Assembly (NCBI GenBank): GCA_910586245.1 | Contig: CAJUFY010000004.1 | Span: 1-64,000, forward strand | Source: an uncultured Christensenella sp. | Lineage (GTDB): Bacteria; Bacillota; Clostridia; Christensenellales; Borkfalkiaceae | Length of the DNA: 64,000 nucleotides | Reading direction: 5' to 3' | Shown here: piece after piece, positions 14,254 to 22,272 of the stretch | How the letters are laid out: every line of letters starts with the position of its first letter | How positions within the stretch are numbered: the stretch's first letter is position 1 | Position numbers and translations under genes: made by a program | Notes under the pieces: generated by a model | Told to the model about the DNA's origin: nothing | The model's input: only the letters and a program-made list of their open reading frames with translations | Databases searched by the model: none

Positions 14254-15831
14254 ATGTTGCAGGTAAATAACGTAAGTTTACAGTACGGAAGTAAAAAATT
14301 ATTCGAAGAAGTCAATCTGAAATTCACGAAGGGGAATTGCTACGGCATCATCGGTGCGAACGGCGCGGGGAAATCCACCTTCTTAAAAGTGCTTTCGGGC
14401 GAAATCGAACCCAACAAGGGGGACGTGAGTCTCGACAAAAACGAGCGTATGTCCGTGTTGGCGCAGAACCAGAACAAATACGACTTCGAAACGGTACTCC
14501 GCACGGTCATGCTGGGGCATAAACGTCTGGTCGAGATCATGGACGAAAAGGACGCGCTTTACGCGCACGCCGATTTTACCGAGGCGGACGGCATCCGCGC
14601 TTCCGAACTGGAGAGCGAATTTGCCGAACTCGGCGGCTGGGAAGCGGAGAACGAAGCGGAAATGCTGCTCAACGAGCTGGATATTCCAAAAGAGTTTCAC
14701 GACGTAAAAATGGTCGATCTCGACGCGAAGCGCAAAGTTCGCGTGCTGTTGGCGCAGGCGCTGTTCGGCAATCCCGACGTATTGCTGTTGGACGAGCCGA
14801 CGAACAACCTCGACTTAAAGACGGTGCGCTGGCTCGAAAATTATCTGCTCGATTTCGAAAACACGATTATCATCGTATCCCACAACCGTCACTTTTTAAA
14901 CAAGGTCTGCACGCACATTTGCGACGTGGACTTCGGGAAGATCAATCTCTATTTGGGCAACTACGATTTCTGGTACCAGACTTCGCAATTGCTTGCCCGC
15001 CAGCAGCGCGATGCGGATAAGAAGGCGGAACAGCGCGCGCAGGAATTGAAGGACTTTATCGCCCGCTTTGCGGCGAACGCGAGCAAATCGCGTCAGGCGA
15101 CCTCGCGCAAAAAGGAACTCGAAAAGCTCACGATTTCCGATTTCAAACCGTCGCTGCGCAAATACCCCTTTATCGATTTCAAGTACGAGCGCGACATCGG
15201 TAACGACATTCTTGCGGTGGAAGGGCTTACCAAACAGGGTTATTTCGAAAACCTTTCGTTTACCGTACAGAAAGGGGATAAAATCGGCGTGATTTCCGAT
15301 AAATCCACCGCGGTTACCATGCTGTACGATATTTTAACGGGCAAGGAAGAACCGGAAGCGGGTACGGTGAAGTGGGGCAAAACCATTTCGCATTCCTACT
15401 TTCCGCAGAACAACAACGAATACTTCGAGGGTTGTTCGCTCAACCTCGTACAGTGGCTTTCGCAATTTTCCAAAGATCATTACGAAGAATATCTGCGCGG
15501 CTGGCTGGGGCGCATGCTCTTTTCGGGCGAAGAGGCGTTAAAAGAAGCAAAAGTGCTTTCGGGCGGCGAAAAAATGCGTTGCATGCTTTCCAAAATGATG
15601 TTGGAAGGCGGGAACTTTTTGATCTTCGACGAGCCGACCAATCACCTTGATCTGGAATCGATTACTTCGCTCAACAACGGGCTTACCGTGTTCAAGGGCT
15701 GTATGCTGCTCACTTCGCACGACCAGGAACTCATGAATACGGTGTGTAATCGCATCATCGTGATCAACGGAACGAAAACGTTCGACAAAAACGTTACGTT
15801 TGACGAATACGTGGAAATTACCAACAATTAA
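14254..15831 (+). CDS. ABC-F ATPase (YbiT/YkpA-like) with one degenerate ATP site
   Basis: 525 residues; ATG at 14254 after ACGGAG. ABC-F proteins are soluble twin-ATPase factors that act on the ribosome. Domain 1 has Walker A GANGAGKST (residues ~34-42) and Walker B LLLDEPTNNLDL, but its signature region reads VDLDAKRKVRVLL (154-165) in place of LSGGxxxRVxL. The linker (residues ~245-310) is highly charged. Domain 2 has an intact signature LSGGEK (435-440) and Walker B FLIFDEPTNHLDL, but its Walker A reads GVISDKSTAVTML (345-357) and lacks the Lys. The missing elements belong to the same composite site. YbiT-like relatives already have a non-classical second Walker A, but as I recall it keeps a Lys. 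It is a single-gene unit with promoter and terminator. Confidence 0.88.
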   Translation: MLQVNNVSLQYGSKKLFEEVNLKFTKGNCYGIIGANGAGKSTFLKVLSGEIEPNKGDVSLDKNERMSVLAQNQNKYDFETVLRTVMLGHKRLVEIMDEKDALYAHADFTEADGIRASELESEFAELGGWEAENEAEMLLNELDIPKEFHDVKMVDLDAKRKVRVLLAQALFGNPDVLLLDEPTNNLDLKTVRWLENYLLDFENTIIIVSHNRHFLNKVCTHICDVDFGKINLYLGNYDFWYQTSQLLARQQRDADKKAEQRAQELKDFIARFAANASKSRQATSRKKELEKLTISDFKPSLRKYPFIDFKYERDIGNDILAVEGLTKQGYFENLSFTVQKGDKIGVISDKSTAVTMLYDILTGKEEPEAGTVKWGKTISHSYFPQNNNEYFEGCSLNLVQWLSQFSKDHYEEYLRGWLGRMLFSGEEALKEAKVLSGGEKMRCMLSKMMLEGGNFLIFDEPTNHLDLESITSLNNGLTVFKGCMLLTSHDQELMNTVCNRIIVINGTKTFDKNVTFDEYVEITNN

Positions 15832-15836
15832 AAAAG

Positions 15837-15873
15837 AGCCGTTTGCGCCGTTCTGCGTGAACGGCTTTTCGTT
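15837..15873 (+). terminator. Terminator after first ABC-F gene
   Basis: AGCCGTT / AACGGCT stem with a 16-base loop, followed by TTTCGTTTG. Confidence 0.7.
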
Positions 15874-15902
15874 TGAATTTCGAACGCGCGCGCTGCGTAG
15901 GA

Positions 15903-15931
15903 TTGCACTTTGCCGAATATTTTGTTATAAT
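15903..15931 (+). promoter_or_regulatory. spo0A distal promoter P1
   Basis: TTGCAC (15903-15908), 17-base spacer, TATAAT (15926-15931), about 200 bases upstream of spo0A, leaving a long AT-rich leader. Confidence 0.75.
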
Positions 15932-15947
15932 TGAGAAACAAATCGCA

Positions 15948-16049
15948 TTTGTCATGAAAATAAGACAAAATTGCGGAAAATACGGATGCGAAACAAAAAG
16001 AATTTTGTCGCATCGACATATCTTTACAAAAATAGACGAATTTTGTAAA
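15948..16049. promoter_or_regulatory. spo0A upstream control region: 0A-like boxes and inverted repeats
   Basis: Three TTTGTC motifs, the core of the Spo0A box TTTGTCRAA: 15948-15953 (+), 15964-15969 (-) and 16004-16012 (+, TTTGTCGCA, eight of nine matches). Inverted repeats overlap them: GATGCG..ACAAAA against TTTTGTCGCATC (15985-16014), and TTTACAAAA / TTTTGTAAA (16023-16031 and 16041-16049). They sit between the two promoters, as the autoregulatory boxes do in Bacillus spo0A. There is no coding frame in this 306-base stretch. Confidence 0.55.
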
Positions 16050-16078
16050 AAATTATATGAATATTGTACAAAAATAGC

Positions 16079-16107
16079 TTTACAAATCTGAATTTGCAGT
16101 TTATAAT
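16079..16107 (+). promoter_or_regulatory. spo0A proximal promoter P2
   Basis: TTTACA (16079-16084), 17-base spacer, TATAAT (16102-16107), 30 bases before the start codon. Confidence 0.8.
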
Positions 16108-16137
16108 TCGAAATACAAGAAAAATAAGAGGTGCGGT

Positions 16138-16890
16138 ATGAAAAAATTATTGATTTTGGAAAGCAACGAAGCGTTTGCCGAGGAACTTTCTACATATTTT
16201 TCCAAAGAGGGGTACGACGTTTGCGGCGTGACCGACGACGGCGCGGAAGGCTTAAAACTCATCGAAAAATTTGCTCCTTCGGTGATCGTTCTGGGGCTTT
16301 TGCTGAAAAATATCGACGGATTTTCCGTAATGGAATCGGCGCGCGCCGGCGGGAAGAAAATCGATTTTGTCGTTACAGGAAATTTTGCCGACGATAAAAT
16401 CATCAACCGCGCCATTGCGCTCGGCGCAAGATATTATTTGATGAAGCCCGTTTCCGCCCAGATCGTGGGGGAACGCGTCGCGGAAATATCCGCGCCCGAA
16501 AACGCGCCCGCCGCCGAAAAATACGAACGCAAGCGGGCAGGCTCTCTGGACGAGAGAATCAGTAATATTTTCATTTCCATCGGAATCCCGCCGCACATCA
16601 AGGGGTACGGCTATCTGCGCGAGGGCATTAAACTTGCGGTGAACAACCCCGGAATCATCAACAACATTACCAAAGGGCTCTATCCCGTGATCGGCGAAAA
16701 ATTCAATACCTCGGCAAGCAAGGTGGAACGCGCGATCCGCCACGCGATCGAAGTCGCCTGGAACAGGGGGCGCGTCGACGCGGTAAACGCCATTTTCGGC
16801 GCGCGCGTTTATATCGGATCGGAAAAACCCACCAACAGCGAATTCATCGCGTTGGTTGCCGATAAACTCATTCTCGAAAGCATGGTTTGA
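16138..16890 (+). CDS. spo0A: Spo0A-type sporulation regulator with a degenerate receiver
   Basis: 250 residues; ATG at 16138 after AAGAGGTG. The C-terminal ~115 residues are unmistakable Spo0A DNA-binding domain: IGIPPHIKGYGYLREGIKLA, ITKGLYPVIGEKFNT, SKVERAIRHAIEVAWNRG and KPTNSEFIALVADKL. The N-terminal receiver keeps the fold, the Thr (VVTG) and the Lys (YLMKPVS). The phospho-acceptor position is G53 (VIVLGLLLKNIDG, where the family has VLDIIMP), with codon GGG at 16294-16296, and the acidic pair is E8-S9 instead of Asp-Asp. This protein should not be phosphorylated in the usual way. Its long promoter region suggests control at transcription. No spoIVB or phosphorelay gene is adjacent; ftsK follows. 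Confidence 0.93.
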   Translation: MKKLLILESNEAFAEELSTYFSKEGYDVCGVTDDGAEGLKLIEKFAPSVIVLGLLLKNIDGFSVMESARAGGKKIDFVVTGNFADDKIINRAIALGARYYLMKPVSAQIVGERVAEISAPENAPAAEKYERKRAGSLDERISNIFISIGIPPHIKGYGYLREGIKLAVNNPGIINNITKGLYPVIGEKFNTSASKVERAIRHAIEVAWNRGRVDAVNAIFGARVYIGSEKPTNSEFIALVADKLILESMV

Positions 16891-16907
16891 TTTTTCGTTT
16901 TGCAATC

Positions 16908-16944
16908 AATCCGCACGGCGCATTGCGCGCCTTGCGGATTTTTC
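16908..16944 (+). terminator. Terminator after spo0A
   Basis: AATCCGC...GCGGATT stem with a GC-rich interior (CGGCGC / GCGCGCC), followed by TTTC. Confidence 0.75.
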
Positions 16945-17096
16945 TTTGCGTCCGAAAACCGCCGCGCATCCGCCGCGCGAAAAAAATATGAAATTCTTAC
17001 GGAATATCGTTGAAAATTCCGCGCGGAAATGTTATACTGTAATATGAAAAAATGTGCGTTATTCCCGTTTCGGGAAATAATACGGAGGACTTTGCG

Positions 17097-20000
17097 GTGA
17101 ACAGTTTGGGACGCGGAGACGAGAAAAGAGATAAAAATAAAGCTTCCGTGATCACGCGGGAGACCGTCGGCATGACGATGCTGCTTTTCGGCGCGATCAT
17201 ATTTTTTATTGCGGTTACGGGCCCGATCGTATTCGGCGCGCCCGGCACGGCGATTACGGCGTTCTTTTTGGGACTCTTCGGGTACTTTTTCTATCCGCTC
17301 GACCTGTTTATAATTTATCTCGGCGTGTCGCTCATCAGCGGTAAAAAATTCATTTCGGGCAAGTGGCTTGCGCGCGGACTCTTTCTGATCGCTTCGGTAT
17401 TTCTGATCGTGCATACCGCGACGGCGGAACCCTTCGTAAAGGCGGGTTACGGCGGATACCTTTCCGGTTGCTGGAAGGCGGCGGGCGAGAGCGCCGCCAA
17501 CGGCACGGGTGGCGGCGTTCTGTTCGGATTGATCGCTTTCCCCGTACGCTTTTTGCTTTCCGCGCCGGGCGCTTACGTATTCTTTTCGCTGCTTACGGCG
17601 CTTTCGGTCTTTCTCATTCTTTGGGCGACGCCGTTCAAGCGGCTCGTCAAAGGCGGTTTCGGCAAAAGCGGTCGCGCAAAGCGACAAGAATCCGTCCGTA
17701 CGAATGCAGTGGAATTTGACGATTTATCCGTTCCCGCACACCGCTCCATCGAAGAGCCTCTGCCGCAGACACAGTTCGAACCGCTCCCTTCGGCGACGAA
17801 AAACCATATCAAACCCGTTTCTCCCGAAGAAAAGGAAGCGAGCCGAGATATTCTGTTTTCGGGCGACCGCGCGCGGAATTACCGCGAAAATCTGATTTTC
17901 GACCGCGACTCGCAGTTCAATACGACGCCCAGACGCAGCAGCGTAAAACCGTTGACGGAAGGTCAGTACGACGTACCGCAGCCCGGTTTTAAAGCCGCAA
18001 CCGTTTACGAACCTTCCAAGCCCGATTACGCCGCGCCCGTATATACCGCGCCCAGCTATTCGGAACGTTATTCTTCGCAGGCGGAAACGGTTCGCCCCGC
18101 GATGCCGCGCAAGATCACGCCCGCAGAAAAAATTTCCCCCGCGGAAGACGCGGCTTATACGCCGACTCCCTCTTATCGCGCGCCGAGCGCCGCGCTCCCC
18201 GAAACGAACGATTTTTACGCGCACGACGTTGCGCCTGCAAAAGAGGAACCCGTCGAAGAGAGTCGGCAGGAAGCGGAGGAAACGCCCGCACGCGGTTATT
18301 TCCCGTTCGGGACGGATTTCCGCAGAGAAGAATATGAAACGCCCGTTTCGCGCGCGCCCGTAAAACCCGTGCGCGACGAACGCGAAATTTTACTCACGCC
18401 CGCGCCCGAAGAACCCGTACAGGAGGAAGCGGACGAATTGCCTGCAAGCAGAACGGAAGAGGACTCTTTCCGCAACCTTTTTGCGCGTCCCGCAGAGCGG
18501 ACGGAAGCGCGGGAAGAACCGCAGGAAACGGCGCTTGCCGCGGAGGCGGTGATTGCCGATCCGTTTGACCGTCGGGAAACCCGCTTCGGATTCGGCGCCG
18601 ACGTGCAGCCGCCCGAAGAGGAAGAAGCGCCCTCCTTCCGCACGTTCGAAGCCCCCGCGCGCACGAGCAGCGCCGACTTATTCGATTCGGACGACGAGCC
18701 TGAAATCGACGACGCGGATTTCCGCGCCGAACCCGACGCGGGAACGGCGCCCGTGCGTACGCGTTCGTTCGAAGAACGCGGTTTCCGCGAGAGCGGATTC
18801 CGTGAAAGCCGCATCCGCGAAACGGCGGTTTCCGAAGAGCCCGCCGCGCCCGCACCCCAACCGAAGCGGCACGTTTACAAGCCTTACCGCCGCCCCGGCT
18901 ACGAACTGTTCGTGCCCTACGACGATACGGTTACCGTTTCGCAGGAGGAAATCGAGCATAACTCTTCCGTCATCGTCGATACGCTCGCAGGATTCCGCGT
19001 AGACGCCGAAGTCGTAAAAGTGCGTTCCGGTTCTTCGGTGACGCGGTACGACATCGATATTCCCAAAAACATTGCCGTACGCATGGTCGTCAAGCGCGAT
19101 GCCGAAATCGCGATGCGTCTGCACGCGCGCGACGGCGTGAATATTTATCCCAACTCCGAAGTGGGCGTGGTTTCCATCGAAGTGCCAAACTCCAAACGCG
19201 CGACGGTCGGGCTTCGTTCCGTGCTCATGGCGGACGAATACGTTAACGCAAAGCCCAACTCGCTGATGTTTGCGATCGGGAAAGACATCGAAGGGCGCAA
19301 CGTCTGCGGCAACATCGTAAAAATGAAGCACATCCTCGTCGCGGGGTCTACGGGTTCGGGAAAAAGCGTTTGCTTGAACGCTATGCTCATCAGCCTGATC
19401 TGCCGTTATTCGCCCGAAGAATTGCGGCTCATTCTCATCGATCCGAAAAAAGTGGAGTTCGCCATTTTCGACGGACTGCCGCACCTCATGATCAACGAAA
19501 TTATCGCTGACGCGCAGAAGGCGGTTACCGCGCTCAACTGGGCGATCAAAGAAATGGAGCGGCGGTACACGCTGTTCGAACGCAAGACGCGCGGCGGCGT
19601 AAACGTACACAATCTCGACGAATACAACGCCTGTCTGACCGAGGACGAAGAACGGCTTCCCAAAATCGTGATCGTCGTAGACGAGCTTGCCGATCTCATG
19701 TCGGTTGCCAAGAAGGATATCGAAGACCGCATTCAGCGGCTCGCGCAGAAGGCGCGTGCGGCGGGAATGCACCTCGTGATCGCAACGCAGCGTCCTTCGG
19801 TCGACGTCATTACGGGCGTCATTAAGGGGAATCTGCCCACCCGCCTTGCGTTCCGCGTCATTCAGGAAGTGGACTCGCGCACCATTCTCGACGAATCGGG
19901 CGCGGAAAAACTGCTCGGCAACGGCGACATGCTGTACCGTACGGAGGGCATGTTTAACTGCCTGCGCGTGCAGGGCGCGTTTATCAGCTCGCAGGAAGTG

Positions 20001-20351
20001 CAGGCGGTAATCGAGAACATCAAAGCAAACAACGAAGCGTATTTCGACGATTCCGTCGCCGATTACATCAACAAGACCAATCAGTCGGACGGCGCGCGTT
20101 CGGATGCGGACGACGCAGACGATTCTGTGGATCCGCAGTATATCAAAGCGCTTGCGATCGTGGTCAAGCTCGGTTCGGCTTCCATTTCGCTCATTCAGCG
20201 CAAATGTTCGGTCGGGTATAACCACGCGGGCAAAATCATGGAATGGATGGAAATTATGGGCTACGTCGCACCCTTCGACGGCAAGGCGAAGGCGCGCGCC
20301 GTGATCCTGACCAAAGAGGAATTCGAAGCCAAATACGGGAGTCTCGATTGA
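17097..20351 (+). CDS. DNA translocase FtsK/SpoIIIE
   Basis: 1084 residues from the GTG at 17097, chosen because CGGAGG lies 8-13 bases ahead; an in-frame ATG at 17052 has no ribosome site. Four transmembrane helices occupy residues ~20-190. A long Pro/Glu/Arg-rich, probably disordered linker follows (~200-640). The alpha/beta motor has Walker A VAGSTGSGKSVCLN and Walker B IVIVVDELADLM, and the C-terminal gamma winged helix recognises chromosome orientation sequences (ALAIVVKLGSASISLIQRK). It pumps chromosomal DNA through the division or sporulation septum. It starts a compact series: rimO overlaps by one base, pgsA and cinA by four each. Whether it serves vegetative division, spore packaging or both cannot be told from sequence. 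Confidence 0.95.
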   Translation: MNSLGRGDEKRDKNKASVITRETVGMTMLLFGAIIFFIAVTGPIVFGAPGTAITAFFLGLFGYFFYPLDLFIIYLGVSLISGKKFISGKWLARGLFLIASVFLIVHTATAEPFVKAGYGGYLSGCWKAAGESAANGTGGGVLFGLIAFPVRFLLSAPGAYVFFSLLTALSVFLILWATPFKRLVKGGFGKSGRAKRQESVRTNAVEFDDLSVPAHRSIEEPLPQTQFEPLPSATKNHIKPVSPEEKEASRDILFSGDRARNYRENLIFDRDSQFNTTPRRSSVKPLTEGQYDVPQPGFKAATVYEPSKPDYAAPVYTAPSYSERYSSQAETVRPAMPRKITPAEKISPAEDAAYTPTPSYRAPSAALPETNDFYAHDVAPAKEEPVEESRQEAEETPARGYFPFGTDFRREEYETPVSRAPVKPVRDEREILLTPAPEEPVQEEADELPASRTEEDSFRNLFARPAERTEAREEPQETALAAEAVIADPFDRRETRFGFGADVQPPEEEEAPSFRTFEAPARTSSADLFDSDDEPEIDDADFRAEPDAGTAPVRTRSFEERGFRESGFRESRIRETAVSEEPAAPAPQPKRHVYKPYRRPGYELFVPYDDTVTVSQEEIEHNSSVIVDTLAGFRVDAEVVKVRSGSSVTRYDIDIPKNIAVRMVVKRDAEIAMRLHARDGVNIYPNSEVGVVSIEVPNSKRATVGLRSVLMADEYVNAKPNSLMFAIGKDIEGRNVCGNIVKMKHILVAGSTGSGKSVCLNAMLISLICRYSPEELRLILIDPKKVEFAIFDGLPHLMINEIIADAQKAVTALNWAIKEMERRYTLFERKTRGGVNVHNLDEYNACLTEDEERLPKIVIVVDELADLMSVAKKDIEDRIQRLAQKARAAGMHLVIATQRPSVDVITGVIKGNLPTRLAFRVIQEVDSRTILDESGAEKLLGNGDMLYRTEGMFNCLRVQGAFISSQEVQAVIENIKANNEAYFDDSVADYINKTNQSDGARSDADDADDSVDPQYIKALAIVVKLGSASISLIQRKCSVGYNHAGKIMEWMEIMGYVAPFDGKAKARAVILTKEEFEAKYGSLD

Positions 20352-21667
20352 TGAACAAAGTTTTCGGCATGATTTCTCTCGGGTGCGATAAAAACCGCGT
20401 GGACGGCGAGCGCATTCTGGGGGAAATCAAACGGCACGGCTGCGAAATTACGGGGGATATTTCCCGCGCGCAGGTGCTCATCGTGAATACCTGCGCTTTT
20501 TTAAACGCCGCGCGGGAGGAATCCATTCAGGCGGTTCTCGAAAGCAACGGTTACAGAAGCGGAAATTTGGAAAAAATCGTTGTAACGGGTTGTCTGAGCG
20601 AAAAATTTATCGGCGAACTGTTTCCCGCGCTCACCGAAGCGGACGTGTTTCTGGGGCTCAACGACGTGGAAAGGCTCTTCCCCGCGCTCGAACAATCGTA
20701 TGCCGAAGGCCGTGTGAACGCCGTGGGCACGGGCGCCGTGCGCGGGCTGACCGAACGCGTCGTTACCACCGCGCCGCATTTGAAATATCTGAAAATCGCG
20801 GACGGCTGTTTCAATCATTGCACCTATTGTCTGATTCCAAAAATCCGCGGGAAGTACGTTTCTTATCCCGAAGAGGAACTGATTGCCGAAGCAAAGTCTT
20901 TGGGACAGACGGAAGAACTCGTACTCGTCGCGCAGGACACCACCCGCTACGGCGAGGACAAAGGCGAAAATCAATTTGTAAATTTAATAAAAAAAATTTC
21001 CGAACTGGACAATATCTGTCATATTCGTCTGCTATACTGTTATCCGGAAGTGGTGACCGACGAGCTGATCGGCGAGTTAAAGCGTAACCCGAAGCTGATC
21101 AAATATCTCGATATTCCGTTGCAACATTCGGAAGACCGCATTCTAAAACTCATGGGGCGGCGGGGCAGCAAGGCGCAGTACCGCGCGCTGTTTGAAAAAC
21201 TGCGCAGGGAAATTCCCGATATTGCGATCCGCACCACGTTTATCGCGGGATTTCCCTCCGAAACGGAGGGGGAACACGAGGCGATGAAAGCGTTTTTGGA
21301 AGAAATAAAATTCGAAAACTGCGGCTTCTTTGCCTATTCGCGCGAACCCGAAACGCCCGCTTACAAACTGCCCGGTCAACTTCCCGCAAAGGTGAAGCAA
21401 AAGCGCGTGCGCGCGCTGTACCGGACGCAGCAGGCGATCTCCCGCGAAAAGCTTTCAACATACGCGGGAAAAACGCTCTCCGTCGTGTGCGACGGAATCG
21501 ATTATGAAAAATCTTGCTTTGTCGGACGGGCGTTCTTTCAGGCGTCCGAAATCGACGGAGCCGTATATTTTACCGCCCGCTATGCGGAAACGGGCAGGCG
21601 GTATCCGGTTCGAATCGAACGCGCCGATGCGTACGATCTGTACGGCGCGGCGGAGGAGGAAGTATGA
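20351..21667 (+). CDS. rimO: Ribosomal protein S12 methylthiotransferase
   Basis: 438 residues from the ATG at 20351 (TGATG overlap with the translocase gene). It is a radical SAM methylthiotransferase. The N-terminal UPF0004 domain has its three cluster Cys (LGCDKNRVD, NTCAF, VTGCLSE), the radical SAM motif is CFNHCTYCLIPKIRG, and a C-terminal TRAM-like domain follows. CDKNRVD and the SLGC start point to RimO (beta-methylthiolation of an Asp in ribosomal protein S12) rather than MiaB or MtaB. The stop overlaps pgsA by four bases. The order ftsK-rimO-pgsA-cinA-recA is common in Bacillota, which supports the assignment. Confidence 0.93.
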   Translation: MNKVFGMISLGCDKNRVDGERILGEIKRHGCEITGDISRAQVLIVNTCAFLNAAREESIQAVLESNGYRSGNLEKIVVTGCLSEKFIGELFPALTEADVFLGLNDVERLFPALEQSYAEGRVNAVGTGAVRGLTERVVTTAPHLKYLKIADGCFNHCTYCLIPKIRGKYVSYPEEELIAEAKSLGQTEELVLVAQDTTRYGEDKGENQFVNLIKKISELDNICHIRLLYCYPEVVTDELIGELKRNPKLIKYLDIPLQHSEDRILKLMGRRGSKAQYRALFEKLRREIPDIAIRTTFIAGFPSETEGEHEAMKAFLEEIKFENCGFFAYSREPETPAYKLPGQLPAKVKQKRVRALYRTQQAISREKLSTYAGKTLSVVCDGIDYEKSCFVGRAFFQASEIDGAVYFTARYAETGRRYPVRIERADAYDLYGAAEEEV

Positions 21668-22272
21668 ATCTGCCCAACAAAATTACGCTCACGCGCATCT
21701 TTATGATTCCCGTGTTCGTCGCGGTGTTCTATTGCGGGTTTTCCACGCCGTGGTGTTTTCTCGCTTCGGCGGGGGTGTTCCTGCTTGCGGCGCTTACCGA
21801 CGCGCTCGACGGGCACATCGCGCGGTCGCGCAATCTGGTGACCAACCTCGGCAAGTTTTTGGACCCGATTGCGGATAAAGTGCTCGTTTCCACGGCGCTC
21901 ATCGTCATTCTCACCGTTCCGACGGCGTTCCAGATCTACGTTTACGGCGTATTCGGAATCATTGCGGCGGGGGTATGCACGGCGCTCATTCTTGCGCGCG
22001 AGATCATCGTAAGCGGATTCCGCATCATCGCGGCGGGCAGAAATCTGGTGCTCGCGGCGGATAAACTGGGCAAGGTCAAAACGACGACCCAGGATATCGC
22101 CGTGGTCGTATTGCTCGTTGCCATGTCCTTCCCCGGAACGGACGCCGGCGTGATTCTTGCACATATCGGATTGGGATTCTTGATCCTCTGCACGCTCCTT
22201 ACGGTGGTTTCGGGCGTGAACTATCTTGTGAAGAACAAACAGGTACTCAAAGATGAAGGACGGGAAGAATGA
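21664..22272 (+). CDS. pgsA: CDP-diacylglycerol-glycerol-3-phosphate 3-phosphatidyltransferase
   Basis: 202 residues from the ATG at 21664. The start MNLPNKITLTRIFMIPVFV is typical of PgsA. The CDP-alcohol phosphotransferase motif is complete: DALDGHIARSRN...GKFLDPIADK, holding the metal-binding Asp residues. About five to six transmembrane helices are seen. It makes phosphatidylglycerol phosphate, the first committed step to phosphatidylglycerol and cardiolipin. It overlaps rimO and cinA by four bases each, so translation is coupled along the series. Confidence 0.95.
   Translation: MNLPNKITLTRIFMIPVFVAVFYCGFSTPWCFLASAGVFLLAALTDALDGHIARSRNLVTNLGKFLDPIADKVLVSTALIVILTVPTAFQIYVYGVFGIIAAGVCTALILAREIIVSGFRIIAAGRNLVLAADKLGKVKTTTQDIAVVVLLVAMSFPGTDAGVILAHIGLGFLILCTLLTVVSGVNYLVKNKQVLKDEGREE

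Noticed and set aside
14254..15831. Treating the degenerate ABC-F gene as a pseudogene
   Set aside because: The frame is full length, has good promoter, ribosome site and terminator, and its losses are confined to one composite site.
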